Below, one piece after another: positions 24,349 to 33,898 of a stretch of 64,000 nucleotides of DNA; the stretch's first letter is position 1; each line of letters opens with the position of its first letter. Under the pieces are notes generated by a model. That model had not been told where the DNA came from, did not search any database, and saw only the letters and a program-made list of their open reading frames with translations. The DNA is from Alphaproteobacteria bacterium (GTDB lineage: Bacteria; Pseudomonadota; Alphaproteobacteria; Reyranellales; Reyranellaceae), in the NCBI GenBank assembly GCA_017308235.1, contig JAFKFL010000013.1, forward strand, positions 124,001 to 188,000. The letters run 5' to 3'. The position numbers and the translations under genes were made by a program.

Positions 24349-25635
24349 ATGCCAGCGCCGCGTCCGTCCAAGACCCACATCGGCAACCATGCTCTCAAGC
24401 CCGAGACCCTGATGCTTGGCTACGGCTACGACCCGGCATTGTCCGAGGGCGCGGTAAAGCCGCCTGTCTTCCTGACCTCCACGTTCGTGTTTGGCTCGGC
24501 GGAAGAGGGCCGCGACTTCTTCGATTATGTTTCAGGGCGCCGACAGCTGGCGGCCGGTGGCTCGGCCGGCCTCGTCTATTCCCGCTTCAACCATCCCAAT
24601 AGCGAAATCGTCGAAGACAGGCTGGCGATCTACGAGGGGGCACACTCCTGCGTGCTGTTTGCGTCAGGCATGGCGGCGATCACCACCACGATCCTCGCCT
24701 TCGCCCGCCCCGGCGACGTCATTCTGCACTCCCAGCCGCTCTATGGCGGTACGGAAACGCTGCTCTCGCGCACGATGGCGAATTTCGGCATCGGCGCCGT
24801 CGGGTTCGTCGATGGCGTCAACGAGCCCGCCGTTCGTGCGGCGGCTCGAGAGGCAAGCGGCAAGGGGCGAGTATCGATCATCCTGATCGAGACGCCGGCC
24901 AATCCGACCAATACGCTGGTCGAAATCAGGCTCATGCGGCAGATCGCTGACGAGATCGGAGCGACGCAGGGATCAAAACCTGTTGTGGTTTGCGACAACA
25001 CCCTGCTCGGACCGGTGTTCCAACATCCTCTCGCGCATGGAGCCGATGTCTCGGTCTATTCGCTGACCAAGTATGTCGGTGGGCATTCGGACCTCATCGC
25101 TGGCGCCACTCTTGGCGCGAAGGCGATCATCGAGCCGATAAAGGCCTTACGCAGCAGCGTCGGAACGCAACTCGACCCTCATTCGTGCTGGATGCTGGGC
25201 CGCTCGCTCGAGACGCTGGGGCTCAGGATGCAGCGTGCCGATGCAAATGCCCGACTTGTCGCCGAATTCCTCCGTGATCATCCCAAGGTCGGCACGGTTC
25301 ACTATCTGGGCTTCCTGGAGGAAGGCTCGAAGGCACAGGCGGTCTATGCCCGGCAATGTACCGGCGCGGGTTCCACATTCTCCTTCGACATCAAAGGTGG
25401 AGAGAAGGAAGCCTTCGCCTTCCTCAATGCCCTGCAGGTCTTCAAGCTGGCGGTTAGCCTGGGTGGCACCGAGTCGCTTGCGAGTCATCCCGCGGCCATG
25501 ACGCACTCGGGTGTTCCGGCCGAGGTGAGGGCGCGTATCGGTGTGTTGGATACGACGATCCGCTTGTCTGTCGGCATCGAGCATCCCGACGACCTGATCG
25601 CCGATCTGACGCAGGCTTTGGCGGCGACCGCGTGA
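24349..25635 (+). CDS. Cystathionine gamma-synthase family PLP enzyme
   Basis: 428 residues of the Cys/Met-metabolism PLP family (gamma-elimination/replacement). The Schiff-base lysine is Lys241 in [37 protein letters not shown], the YSRFNHPN segment, [26 protein letters not shown] and the late motif [20 protein letters not shown] are all present. It could be a cystathionine gamma-synthase, O-acetylhomoserine sulfhydrylase or methionine gamma-lyase; the insertion near residues 55-75 ([13 protein letters not shown]) marks a less studied subgroup, so I do not give a symbol. GGAGTGACACGCC precedes the ATG. The arr-like gene follows 15 bp later. Confidence 0.92.
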   Translation: MPAPRPSKTHIGNHALKPETLMLGYGYDPALSEGAVKPPVFLTSTFVFGSAEEGRDFFDYVSGRRQLAAGGSAGLVYSRFNHPNSEIVEDRLAIYEGAHSCVLFASGMAAITTTILAFARPGDVILHSQPLYGGTETLLSRTMANFGIGAVGFVDGVNEPAVRAAAREASGKGRVSIILIETPANPTNTLVEIRLMRQIADEIGATQGSKPVVVCDNTLLGPVFQHPLAHGADVSVYSLTKYVGGHSDLIAGATLGAKAIIEPIKALRSSVGTQLDPHSCWMLGRSLETLGLRMQRADANARLVAEFLRDHPKVGTVHYLGFLEEGSKAQAVYARQCTGAGSTFSFDIKGGEKEAFAFLNALQVFKLAVSLGGTESLASHPAAMTHSGVPAEVRARIGVLDTTIRLSVGIEHPDDLIADLTQALAATA

Positions 25636-25650
25636 GCCCGGCATAAATCG

Positions 25651-26064
25651 ATGCCATCCGACGATCGTACGACTCCGGCGCGCTTCTACCACGGCACCCG
25701 GGCCGACCTGATGTCGGGAGACCTGATCGCGGCCGGCTATAGCTCTAACTACGGCACACGGAAGCGGGCGTCCTGGGTTTATTTCACCGGCACGCTGGAC
25801 GCGGCGATCTGGGGCGCTGAGCTGGCCGTCGGTGACGGACGGCAGAGAATCTACATCGTGGAGCCGACCGGCCCGATCGTCGACGACTCCAACCTGACGG
25901 ACAAGAAATTCCCCGGCAATCCAACGCAATCCTACCGTTCCCGCGAGCCGCTCCGGATCACGGGCGAAGTCATGGAGTGGCAGGGCCATTCCCCCGAACG
26001 GCTGAAGGAAATGAAGGACCGTGTCGAACGCGCGAGGGCGCAGGGCGTCGAGGCGATCGACTGA
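25651..26064 (+). CDS. arr: NAD+-rifampin ADP-ribosyltransferase (Arr family)
   Basis: 137 residues, the full length of Arr enzymes, which inactivate rifamycins by ADP-ribosylation at O23. Conserved blocks are FYHGTRADLMSGDLIAAGYS, SNYGTRKRASWVYFT, LDAAIWGAELAVGDGRQRIY, VEPTGPIVDDSNLTDKKFPG and EPLRITGEVMEWQGHSPERL. The NAD-binding His in YHGT and the Asp in LTDKK are intact, so the gene looks functional. It has no integron or insertion-sequence signs near it and matches its surroundings in GC, so it is probably an intrinsic chromosomal gene. It is co-directional with and close to the PLP enzyme; no shared function is obvious. Confidence 0.95.
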   Translation: MPSDDRTTPARFYHGTRADLMSGDLIAAGYSSNYGTRKRASWVYFTGTLDAAIWGAELAVGDGRQRIYIVEPTGPIVDDSNLTDKKFPGNPTQSYRSREPLRITGEVMEWQGHSPERLKEMKDRVERARAQGVEAID

Positions 26065-26254
26065 TCCTCAAACCCGTGGCCGTCGCATACACTTTGACCC
26101 GTCGCTCTTCATCCTGTCGCTCGCGCCAGGTGCGTGTGCCGCTCGTCCCGGCGACGACCGGAAAACGCGCGACGATGGTCCGACGCCACCACAACGCAGG
26201 CGGTGTTGCTTCTGGCAAAGCTGATAGAGTGAGAACGCCAACAGGGAGGCAGCG

Positions 26255-26677
26255 ATGATTCGTCTGGCGTTGGGAAGCACATGTCTCGGGATTACCCTTT
26301 TGATTGCGGCCTGCACGGCCGATCGTTCGCAAGCGGTCATGAACAAGGAAGACATGCTGATTGCGTCCGGCTTCAAGTTCGTGCCAGCCAACACGCCGGA
26401 GAGACAGGCCGCCTTCCGGAAACTACCGCCGCACAAGTTCACCCGCGAAATCCGGGGAGAGAAGGTGATCTACGTCTATGCTGATCCAACGGTCTGTGTT
26501 TGCATCTATGTTGGCGGCCAAGCCGCTTATGCAAGCTATCGCAAGAATGTCTTCGACAAGCAGCTCGCGGATGAGCAAGCCACTGTCGCAAGCGACACCT
26601 ACTACATGAATCAATGGGACTGGAGCATATGGAGCACCGGCCTTCCCGCAGGTTGGCCTTACAACTATTACTACTGA
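26255..26677 (+). CDS. Predicted lipoprotein of unknown function
   Basis: 140 residues with a lipoprotein signal (MIRLALGSTCLGITLLIAAC, Cys20 in the lipobox LIAAC). The mature part has a conserved-looking core (MLIASGFKFVPANTPERQAA, KVIYVYADPTVCVCIYVGGQ) and an aromatic tail (MNQWDWSIWSTGLPAGWPYN). Similar short lipoproteins are common in Rhizobiales-type genomes, but I know no function. GGGAGG lies upstream. It is anchored to the inner or outer membrane facing the periplasm. Confidence 0.75.
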   Translation: MIRLALGSTCLGITLLIAACTADRSQAVMNKEDMLIASGFKFVPANTPERQAAFRKLPPHKFTREIRGEKVIYVYADPTVCVCIYVGGQAAYASYRKNVFDKQLADEQATVASDTYYMNQWDWSIWSTGLPAGWPYNYYY

Positions 26678-26720
26678 TCCCGGCGGGATGTGGATCGCCC
26701 TTTGCCCCTGCCTCGCTTCG

Positions 26721-27362
26721 CTAGTCTCCCATTGGTTTGCCTGTCCAACGCGGCGGAAGGAACCTGGTGTTGAGGATGAAGGGGCCTTTGTTGCTGGTGA
26801 CTCGAAACGAGTGGACGACGGGCAGATCGTATTCGCTGTGGAAGTAGATCTCGGATCGAAGCGCGACGCCGAGTTCATCGCCGCCCGCGCTGCTAGGCAG
26901 GGCACGGAAGGGGCATTTGAATGTCGCCGACTGGCCTGGCTCGAGGTCCGAGGTGCCACCGGGAAACCGCAGGTCGCTTGCCTCGACAGGTGGCATTTCT
27001 GATGCTCCGCCATGCGCCACCACACAACGGACGCGCAAGTTCGACATCGGAAACCAGGCATTCGTGTTCTCGATCCGGAAGGTCACCCCGAAGGGTGAGC
27101 CCGCTTCCACGCCCTCCGAGGCGTAACTGGGAACAGGACGCAGGGACCAAATGCCGAAAGCGGCGGCTGCAATGGCGGCGATGATTACGAGCGTGACGCC
27201 CACCCACAGAAAGGACTGAGCACCGTCGCTCGCTAGTTCGATCAGCCCCTGCTGCAGGGACGGTGGCGGTCCGATGACACCAGGTCGCCTTTGCGAGCGT
27301 GATCGTCTCGCTGTCGGCTGGTTTCTCTTGCCGCTTCGTTTCGTCTTTTGCTTTGTCGGCAT
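26721..27362 (-). CDS. Single-span membrane protein of unknown function
   Basis: 213 residues: a very basic 35-residue start (MPTKQKTKRSGKRNQPTARR), one membrane helix near residues 52-72 (FLWVGVTLVIIAAIAAAAFG), then a periplasmic domain with two cysteines and beta-rich segments (SPFGVTFRIENTNAWFPMSN, LEPGQSATFKCPFRALP). The periplasmic part resembles an immunoglobulin-like fold in its spacing but I cannot name it. It is convergent with the lipoprotein gene. Confidence 0.7.
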   Translation of the reverse strand: MPTKQKTKRSGKRNQPTARRSRSQRRPGVIGPPPSLQQGLIELASDGAQSFLWVGVTLVIIAAIAAAAFGIWSLRPVPSYASEGVEAGSPFGVTFRIENTNAWFPMSNLRVRCVVAHGGASEMPPVEASDLRFPGGTSDLEPGQSATFKCPFRALPSSAGGDELGVALRSEIYFHSEYDLPVVHSFRVTSNKGPFILNTRFLPPRWTGKPMGD

Positions 27363-27511
27363 CGTCTGCCAGTGACCTCATTACGCCTTGCGACGCTGAC
27401 ATAGCACAGGAGGAGCATGGACGGAGGTTCTACGTCGTGCTCCATTTGAGATGTGGTCGAGTACCCATTGTGACCGAACGCAACCGCTAAAATCCCGGCA
27501 AGGAGGCGTCA

Positions 27512-27805
27512 ATGGCCAAGGCTTATTGGATTGCGGCCTATCGTTCGATCAATGACCAGGAGGCGCTTGGCGCGTATGCGAAGCTGGCGGGCCCAGCAAT
27601 TTGGGCGGCGGGTGGACGTAACCTGGTTCGAGGAACGCCGGCAAAAACGCTTGAGGCGGGAATGAATTTGCGCACCGTCGTTATTGAATTTGACAGCGTC
27701 GAGAGTGCGATCGCTGCGTACAACAGCCCGGCTTACCAGGCCGCGCGCAAATTGCTGGGCGACACGGTCGAGCGCGACATCCGAATCGTCGAGGGCGCCG
27801 AGTAG
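27512..27805 (+). CDS. DUF1330 domain protein
   Basis: 97 residues that fit the small ferredoxin-like fold of DUF1330: MAKAYWIAAYRSINDQEALG, YAKLAGPAIWAAGGRNLVRG and RTVVIEFDSVESAIAAYNSP, ending near RDIRIVEG. Function unknown; such proteins are dimeric alpha-beta barrels related to heme- or small-molecule-binding families. GGAGG lies upstream. Stands alone. Confidence 0.9.
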   Translation: MAKAYWIAAYRSINDQEALGAYAKLAGPAIWAAGGRNLVRGTPAKTLEAGMNLRTVVIEFDSVESAIAAYNSPAYQAARKLLGDTVERDIRIVEGAE

Positions 27806-27873
27806 CTCTGCCTAAGGGAGACGAGGTTTGTCGTTGGGGAGATTTTGCAGCGTCCGAGCTCGCACCTTGGCGC

Positions 27874-28269
27874 CTACTGATTGGGACCGATCTCCCCCAA
27901 CCCTGAGGGCGGCGACGACTGAAGCGACAGCCCCTGTCGAAGCTTTGCCAGCGTGTCGGGACAACCCGCCTGCTCCAGCATGTCGGCAAGATACGGAAAG
28001 CGGCTCGAAAGGTCCCCCTCAGCGCCGTCAGGCCAGCCACCTGGAGGCCTTGGCCGCACATCCTCGGCGGTCGCCTTCATAGCCGTCACGGTCTTCGCGC
28101 ATTTGTACTCGTGATCGGCATCGATCGAGCTTCGAAAGACCCACCAGGCTAAGCCGCCGGCAATGCAAGTCAGCAAAAGGCAATACAACGTCCCAAACAG
28201 GATCTCCTGTGAGGGACGCTGCGCCCACGACGGGCTTGTCGCCGGTCTTTTCGATGGCTCCCTTGCCAT
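27874..28269 (-). CDS. Small membrane-anchored hypothetical protein
   Basis: 131 residues with one membrane helix at about 25-45 (LFGTLYCLLLTCIAGGLAWW) and a periplasmic or cytoplasmic tail with two Cys (EYKCAKTVTAM, EQAGCPDTL). No domain recognised. The complete frame and charge pattern are gene-like, but it lacks a strong ribosome site. Confidence 0.5.
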   Translation of the reverse strand: MAREPSKRPATSPSWAQRPSQEILFGTLYCLLLTCIAGGLAWWVFRSSIDADHEYKCAKTVTAMKATAEDVRPRPPGGWPDGAEGDLSSRFPYLADMLEQAGCPDTLAKLRQGLSLQSSPPSGLGEIGPNQ

Positions 28270-28600
28270 TGAAAACCATCTTACCCGGTCGATTTAGAGG
28301 ATGTGATCGCAAAAGCAGGAGCCGTTTGGACCTTGCGGTTGATCAAGGCTGAATGGCGACGTTCGCCAGCAGGCCCGCCGCGGGAACCGGTTTGGTGAAT
28401 ACGTTGAAGCCTGACAAAGAGAGCCCGCCGAGGGTGAACCCGGCGGGCAGTTGACCGCTCGTCACGGTCTATGGGGATAACGAAAAAGCTCGGCGCGGCG
28501 GCCTGTACATCCGAGAACCGACACGCCGATCGTCAGGCTGACACGGTGCCGAGACTGGCGCCAGTGACCAATCGGAGTAGCCCGCTAGAGCGTGATGGAT
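28270..28600 (-). other. Intergenic stretch downstream of the hydantoinase genes
   Basis: Contains the terminator at 28415-28448; nothing else that I can support. Confidence 0.5.
28415..28448 (-). terminator. Rho-independent terminator for the hydantoinase operon
   Basis: On the minus strand a GC-rich stem (28423-28430 with 28441-28448, extended by GGGT/ACCC) is followed by TCTCTTTGTC. It lies about 150 bases after the hyuB stop and probably ends that transcript. Confidence 0.6.
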
Positions 28601-30352
28601 TCAGTCTTCCGTTTTCGCGTGACCGAGAAGCTCGTCCGGATTTCCGACACCGTAGTCGCGCGTTGCGGCGTCGGCCGTCACATAGCCGTCGAGGAGATCC
28701 TGGCCAATCGCAGCAGGCACCCGTTTGGCCACCACGCCAAAACCACCGGAGCCTGGCGTGATCAGATCGATCACCGAGCCGGCCGGCGCCTGGAACGCCC
28801 CTTTGCAGGGGAGGGTGCGCGATTTGCCATCCGGCGTGGTCAGCGTGACGACGGCGGCGGCACCAGCCTGGCCCCCCATCAGTCCGAACGGCGGCGACGT
28901 CATCCGCTCCATGCAGAGCGAGCCCACGGCATCGGCCCCTTCCAGCAGGCGCCACGTGCGGATGGCGCCGCAGCCGCCGCGAAACTGGCCCGCACCACCG
29001 GTATCGGGGTTCACGGCATAGCGCTCGACCCGAAACGGGAAAGCCATCTCCAGAACCTCGATCGGCGTATTCATGGTGTTCGAGATGCCGCTCGAGATCG
29101 TGTTGATGCCGTCCTTGTTGGGGCGCGCACCAAAGCCGCCCTTGATCGATTCGTAGGAGACATAGCGCTTCCCCGAGCGGGGGTCGACGCCGCCGAACGT
29201 GACGACCGCGGATGTCCCCTGACTGCAGGCCATGACGCGATCCGGCCAGATCGCGGCCAGCGCACCCATCACCATGTCGGCGACGCGGTGCGACATCTCG
29301 TGGTTGGCGTAAACGACCGGCGCGGGAAACGCCGCACTGACGACGGAGGCCTCCGGCGCCTCGACGGAAATCGCGCGCCAGCAGCCGGAGTTCGGTGGAA
29401 TCAGATTGCCGGGATCGACGGTCATCTTCAGACCGCAATAGACGCCCGATGCCGTTACCGAGAGCGGTGCGTTCATCGGACCTTTCACCTGCGGGTCGCT
29501 GCCCGCGAAGTCGACCAGAAGATGGTCGCCGGACTTCTTGATGCGCATGCGCACGCGGAACCTCGCGTCGTTGCCGTCTGCGTCGTCGGCAATGCCGTCG
29601 CCGTCGCAGAAATCCTCGAACGTGCCCTCGCCATCGGGCAGATCGAGCAGGGCCCCACGCATCAGACGCTCGGAGTAATCCATGACTTCGGCCATGGTCT
29701 CCACGGTTTCGCGCGCGCCGTAGCGTTGCGCCAGTTCCTGCAGCCGTTGGACGCCGCGAAGGGTCGCGGCCAGCTGTGCGCCGAGATCGCCGCGACGCTC
29801 GGCGGGCGTGCGGACGTTCGCCAGGATGACCTTCTCAAGGTCGGCATTCATGACGCCCTTGGAGACGAGACGAAGCGGCGGCAGGCGCAAACCTTCGCCG
29901 TAGACCTCGGTCACCGCGCCATAGCTGCCGGGCGTCGCCGATCCCACGTCCGGCCAGTGTGCGCGCAAGCACGTGTAGCCAAGGAGGAGACCCTCATAAA
30001 AGGCCGGACGGATGACGTTGACGTCGGGCAGATGGCTGCCGCCGAAATAGGGGTCGTTGTGGATGAAGACATCGCCGTCATGCGTGTCGTCGCCAAAGAC
30101 CGAAACAATGGCGCGGACGGCATCCGGCATGGAGCCGAGATGGATCGGAAGATCCTGGCCCTGGGCCACCATGGCGCCTTTGGCGTCGAACACGCCGCAG
30201 GAGAAATCGCCGGCCGATTTCAGGATCGGCGAATAGGCTGTTTTGCAGAGGATGACGCGCATCTCCTCGGCGATCTTGAACAGGGCGTTTTTCGCGATCT
30301 CGAAGGCGGCCGGATCCCTTTGGCGTGGGCCAGTCGATGTGCGGCTCGTCAT
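28601..30352 (-). CDS. hyuB: Hydantoinase B / N-methylhydantoinase beta-type subunit
   Basis: 583 residues of the HyuB family, partner of HyuA in ATP-dependent hydrolysis of hydantoins or 5-oxoproline. Conserved blocks are ILCKTAYSPILKSAGDFSCG, DLPIHLGSMPDAVRAIV, VFIHNDPYFGGSHLPDVNVI, FAGSDPQVKGPMNAP, PNSGCWRAISV, and KDGINTISSGISNTMNTPIE, followed by VNPDTGGAGQFRGGCG. Its start overlaps the hyuA stop by four bases (ATGA), as expected for a two-subunit enzyme. The substrate (hydantoin, N-methylhydantoin, oxoproline) is not fixed by sequence; no ATP-binding partner other than HyuA is needed. Confidence 0.93.
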   Translation of the reverse strand: MTSRTSTGPRQRDPAAFEIAKNALFKIAEEMRVILCKTAYSPILKSAGDFSCGVFDAKGAMVAQGQDLPIHLGSMPDAVRAIVSVFGDDTHDGDVFIHNDPYFGGSHLPDVNVIRPAFYEGLLLGYTCLRAHWPDVGSATPGSYGAVTEVYGEGLRLPPLRLVSKGVMNADLEKVILANVRTPAERRGDLGAQLAATLRGVQRLQELAQRYGARETVETMAEVMDYSERLMRGALLDLPDGEGTFEDFCDGDGIADDADGNDARFRVRMRIKKSGDHLLVDFAGSDPQVKGPMNAPLSVTASGVYCGLKMTVDPGNLIPPNSGCWRAISVEAPEASVVSAAFPAPVVYANHEMSHRVADMVMGALAAIWPDRVMACSQGTSAVVTFGGVDPRSGKRYVSYESIKGGFGARPNKDGINTISSGISNTMNTPIEVLEMAFPFRVERYAVNPDTGGAGQFRGGCGAIRTWRLLEGADAVGSLCMERMTSPPFGLMGGQAGAAAVVTLTTPDGKSRTLPCKGAFQAPAGSVIDLITPGSGGFGVVAKRVPAAIGQDLLDGYVTADAATRDYGVGNPDELLGHAKTED

Positions 30353-32445
30353 TGTGCGGCTCCCTGTTTTGTCCGCGCCATCAGGATGAAACCGTCGCCA
30401 TCCATGCGCGCTTGCCAGCCGGGCGGGATCAGGATGGTCGACTCGAGGCTCTCGATCACGGCGGGGCCGTGCACGACAGTCCCCTCGGCCATGCGGGCGC
30501 GATCGTGCACTTCGGCCGCGATCGTGCCCGTGCCGCGAAACCAGACGTCGCGGCGAGGCTTCGCGGACGATGTGCCTCTATCGGCCGGTTGCTGGCGAAC
30601 GGTCAGCGGCGGGATGGTTCCAATCGCCGCGAGGCGCAGGCTGACGAACTGCACGGGCTCGGCGCGATTGTCATGACCATAGGTTTGCGCGTGCCTGAGG
30701 TGGAAGGCCTCGGCGATTTTTCCGATCGCGGCGGCATCGATGGCGCTGCTGGCGACGGGCACGTTCAATTCGTACGATTGACCGGCATAACGGGCATCGA
30801 CGGAGCGGTCGAAGCGGCGGCGATCGGCTTTGATGCCGGCACGCTCGAGCATCTTGCTGCCTTCGGCTTCCATGGCGTGGAAAGCCGCCTCGAGAACCGA
30901 CGGGTCGGCGGTTGCCGCCGTGGTGTAGACGGTGCGCACGTAGTCGCGCCGCAGATCGGTGCCCACGAGGCCCAGAGCCGAGAACGCGCCCGGGATCGGC
31001 GGGCAAACGACTGATGCGATGCCAAGCTCCTCGGCGAGGGCCGCCGCGTGCAGGGGGCCGGCCCCGCCGAAAGCGGCCAGCGAGAAGTCGCGTGGATCGT
31101 GCCCGCGCTGCACCGAGACGATCTTCAACGCTTCCGCCATGGCGTGGTTGACGACATCGATGACAGCGGCCGCGGCCGTCCGTGCATCGACGCCGAGCGG
31201 CGCCGCGAGCCGCTTCACGATGGCGGCCTCGGCGGCCGCATGGTCCATTGGCATGTCGCCGGCGAGCAGCGATTCCTGCCCGAGATAGCCCAGCATCAGA
31301 TTGCAGTCGGTGACGGTCGGTTCCGTGCCGCCGCGGCCATAGCAGACGGGGCCGGGCTCGGCGCCCGCACTCTTCGGGCCCACGCGCAGCGCACCGGCAC
31401 GGTCGACCCAGGCGATGGAGCCGCCGCCCGCCGAAACCTCGGCGAGATCGATCACCGGCACGCGGATCGGATGGCCGGCGCCGTTCATGAAGCGCGTCAC
31501 GTTGGATCCGCCGCCGACCTCGTACTCAGGCGTGGTTTCGTATTTTCCGCCGCGAATGAGGCTTGCCTTCGCGGTGGTGCCGCCCATGTCGAACGAGAGG
31601 AGATCGAGCTTGCCGGTTTGGCGTGCGACCAGGGCGGCACCGACAACGCCCGCCGCCGGACCCGATTCCACCGCCATCGCCGGCATGGCAACGCCCTCCG
31701 GCGTTTCGAAGACGCCGCCGTTCGAGCCCATGATGTAGAGCGCCGGCAGACCGATCTGTTTTGTCGCTGATTCGAGCTTCGCCAGATAGGAGCCCAGGAT
31801 CGGCCCGACATAGGCGCAAACGGCGGTCGTGCTGGTGCGCTCGAACTCGCGGATCTCCGGCAGCACTTCGCAGGAGAGATAAACAGGAATGCCCGGAAAG
31901 GCCGCACGCAGCCGTTGGCCCAGGCGTTGCTCGTGCGTTGGATTGAGGAAGCTGAACAGCAGCGAAACCGCAATCGATTCCACACGCGCTTCCTTGAGGT
32001 CGGCGATGAGCCCGTCGATTTCCGACTCTGTAAGCGGCGTCACGATCTGCCCATCGGCGCCGATGCGTTCCGTGATCTCGAACCGTCGCCGGCGCGGCAC
32101 CAGGGTTGCCGGAGGATCCTGGAAAAGATCGTAGAGATCGCCGCGCGAGGACCGTCGCAATTCCAAGAGATCGCGAAAGCCGCGCGTTGCGACAAGACCG
32201 GCCCGCGCTCCCTTTTCCTCGAGCAACGCATTCGTGACGACGGTCGTGGCGTGGCAGAGCAACCCGACCTCGCCCGGCGCGATGGTATAGGTCCGCATCG
32301 CGGAGCCCAGCGCCTCGAGCACCCCAGTTGTGAAATCACGCGGTGTCGTCAGTGTTTTGGCGGCACCGATGCGACCGCTCGCATCGTCCACCACAGCGAC
32401 GTCCGTGAATGTGCCCCCGATATCAACTCCGATACGCCAAGCCAT
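30349..32445 (-). CDS. hyuA: Hydantoinase A / 5-oxoprolinase-type subunit
   Basis: 698 residues with the actin-like ATPase fold of HyuA: phosphate-1 loop WRIGVDIGGTFTDVAVVDDA, ATTVVTNALLEEKGARAGLV, SLLFSFLNPTHEQRLGQRLR, GSNGGVFETPEGVAM, the second ATP motif LLSFDMGGTTAKASLIRGGK, and DFSLAAFGGAGPLHAAALAE. Cytoplasmic; forms a complex with HyuB, with which it is coupled. The gene starts 158 bp from the end of the NimT-like gene on the same strand, so it may have its own promoter there. Members of this family act on hydantoins or 5-oxo-L-proline with ATP hydrolysis. Confidence 0.94.
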   Translation of the reverse strand: MAWRIGVDIGGTFTDVAVVDDASGRIGAAKTLTTPRDFTTGVLEALGSAMRTYTIAPGEVGLLCHATTVVTNALLEEKGARAGLVATRGFRDLLELRRSSRGDLYDLFQDPPATLVPRRRRFEITERIGADGQIVTPLTESEIDGLIADLKEARVESIAVSLLFSFLNPTHEQRLGQRLRAAFPGIPVYLSCEVLPEIREFERTSTTAVCAYVGPILGSYLAKLESATKQIGLPALYIMGSNGGVFETPEGVAMPAMAVESGPAAGVVGAALVARQTGKLDLLSFDMGGTTAKASLIRGGKYETTPEYEVGGGSNVTRFMNGAGHPIRVPVIDLAEVSAGGGSIAWVDRAGALRVGPKSAGAEPGPVCYGRGGTEPTVTDCNLMLGYLGQESLLAGDMPMDHAAAEAAIVKRLAAPLGVDARTAAAAVIDVVNHAMAEALKIVSVQRGHDPRDFSLAAFGGAGPLHAAALAEELGIASVVCPPIPGAFSALGLVGTDLRRDYVRTVYTTAATADPSVLEAAFHAMEAEGSKMLERAGIKADRRRFDRSVDARYAGQSYELNVPVASSAIDAAAIGKIAEAFHLRHAQTYGHDNRAEPVQFVSLRLAAIGTIPPLTVRQQPADRGTSSAKPRRDVWFRGTGTIAAEVHDRARMAEGTVVHGPAVIESLESTILIPPGWQARMDGDGFILMARTKQGAAQ

Positions 32446-32603
32446 GAGACAGTACCCTTACCTGTTCATCCGCCGCCGTTGGCGAAGTCTAGGCACGTCG
32501 CGCGCGAAAGCGCAGCGCAATCTTCGGAAGGGACGATCTCGCAATGCGAGTGCGCATCTCGATCTTCAAGAGCGGTAGATGCGATTGGGCTATGGGCCGG
32601 AAA

Positions 32604-33824
32604 TCACCTTAGGTGCGGCGATGAGGCCGAGATCGTCGTGTCCCGTCCTGCGAGACTGCCGAGCACGGCCATCAGCAAGGCGGCCACCACGCAGAACGCC
32701 AGTGCTGCCGTCCAGCCGTCGGTTGCGTCATGGACGAGGCCGGCAAGCGGAGGTCCTGCTGCCGCCAGCGAGTAGCCGATACATTGCGCCATGCCCGACA
32801 ACGCGGCCGCCTGATCGCTGTCCGAAGCTCTCAAGCTGACGAATGTCAGCCCGAGGATGAAGGCCGCTCCCGCGCCGAAACCGAAGAGCGAGACCCACAG
32901 CATCGCCAGCGACGGCAGCTGCCACAGCCCCAGCAACGAGAGGCTGGTTGCCAGCGACACCGCGATCGCAATGCCTCGCTGGTCCTTCATGCGTCGGACG
33001 ACAGAACCCAGGATCAAACCAGGGACCGCCGTCGCCAGTTGCGACAGCCCGTGCAGCGAGCCAGCCATCGCAGCCGGGTAGCCCGCTTCCACGAGAATCG
33101 CGGGCAGCCACGCGGTGACGAGGTTGTAGACCAGCGAGGTCAGACCGAGGAAGGCAGTCACCTGCCAGGCGAGGGGTGAGTGCCAGATGCGCCAGCCATG
33201 AGGCGAGCGAGCCACCTCACCCGTTGGAGCGGCACGTAGTCGAAGTTGAGGGAACCAGACAATCAGTGCCGCTGCCGGAAAGATCAACACGCTGGCGAGC
33301 GAGAAACGCCAGCTCGAACCAGGCAGGTGAGCGAGCGGAATGGCCGCCGTCGATACAAGCGCCGACACCAGCCCGGCTGTAACGGCGTAGGCGCCGGTCA
33401 GACTCGCGATCCGGGTCGGAAAATCCCGCTTGAGCAGACTCGGAAGGAGGACGTTCGCAACGGCGATGCCAATGCCGAGCGCGCCTGTCCCGAGGAACAG
33501 CGCCCAGACGGGCCCGGCTGAGCGCAGGGCAATGCCCGTCGCGATGACGAGCAGCGCGCCGAAGAGCGATCGTTCCATGCCGTATTCACGCGCGAGGCCG
33601 GCGGCAAACGGCGAGACCGCGGCGAACGCCAGCAAGGGGAGGGTCGTCAGCATGCCCGCCTCTGCCGCGCTGATTCCGTTCGCCTCCCGGATCATGCCCA
33701 GCATGGGCGCCACGCCGATGATCGGCGCCCGAAGTGTCGAAGCAATCAGCAGGATGCCGATCAACAAAAGGCCATTCCCACCCAATGTGTGGATCGGCGT
33801 TTTCAGGGTTGTCCGGATGCTCAT
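32604..33824 (-). CDS. MFS transporter, CynX/NimT family
   Basis: 406 residues from the ATG at 33824 (an upstream in-frame ATG at 33875 would add 17 polar residues), predicted 12 helices. ILLIASTLRAPIIGVAPMLG matches the first helix of CynX/NimT-type carriers, and LIVWFPQLRLR ends the first half. In Escherichia coli NimT (YeaN) exports 2-nitroimidazole and its gene is divergent from that of the AraC regulator NimR. The same layout is seen here, so a drug-export role is reasonable but the substrate is inference. Confidence 0.85.
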   Translation of the reverse strand: MSIRTTLKTPIHTLGGNGLLLIGILLIASTLRAPIIGVAPMLGMIREANGISAAEAGMLTTLPLLAFAAVSPFAAGLAREYGMERSLFGALLVIATGIALRSAGPVWALFLGTGALGIGIAVANVLLPSLLKRDFPTRIASLTGAYAVTAGLVSALVSTAAIPLAHLPGSSWRFSLASVLIFPAAALIVWFPQLRLRAAPTGEVARSPHGWRIWHSPLAWQVTAFLGLTSLVYNLVTAWLPAILVEAGYPAAMAGSLHGLSQLATAVPGLILGSVVRRMKDQRGIAIAVSLATSLSLLGLWQLPSLAMLWVSLFGFGAGAAFILGLTFVSLRASDSDQAAALSGMAQCIGYSLAAAGPPLAGLVHDATDGWTAALAFCVVAALLMAVLGSLAGRDTTISASSPHLR

Positions 33825-33898
33825 GCGGGCGAACCTATCGATTTCGCCTCTGAAAGAATTTGGAATTTCCTTCAATTGATCGCTAAATTCAGTCTCGT

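Noticed and set aside
25651..26064. arr as part of a mobile resistance cassette
   Set aside because: No attC site, integrase, transposase or change in composition nearby.
28592..30676. A 694-codon plus-strand open frame
   Set aside because: It is antisense to the hyuB/hyuA genes, whose conserved motifs prove the minus strand; its Arg/His-rich translation is a shadow of high-GC codons.
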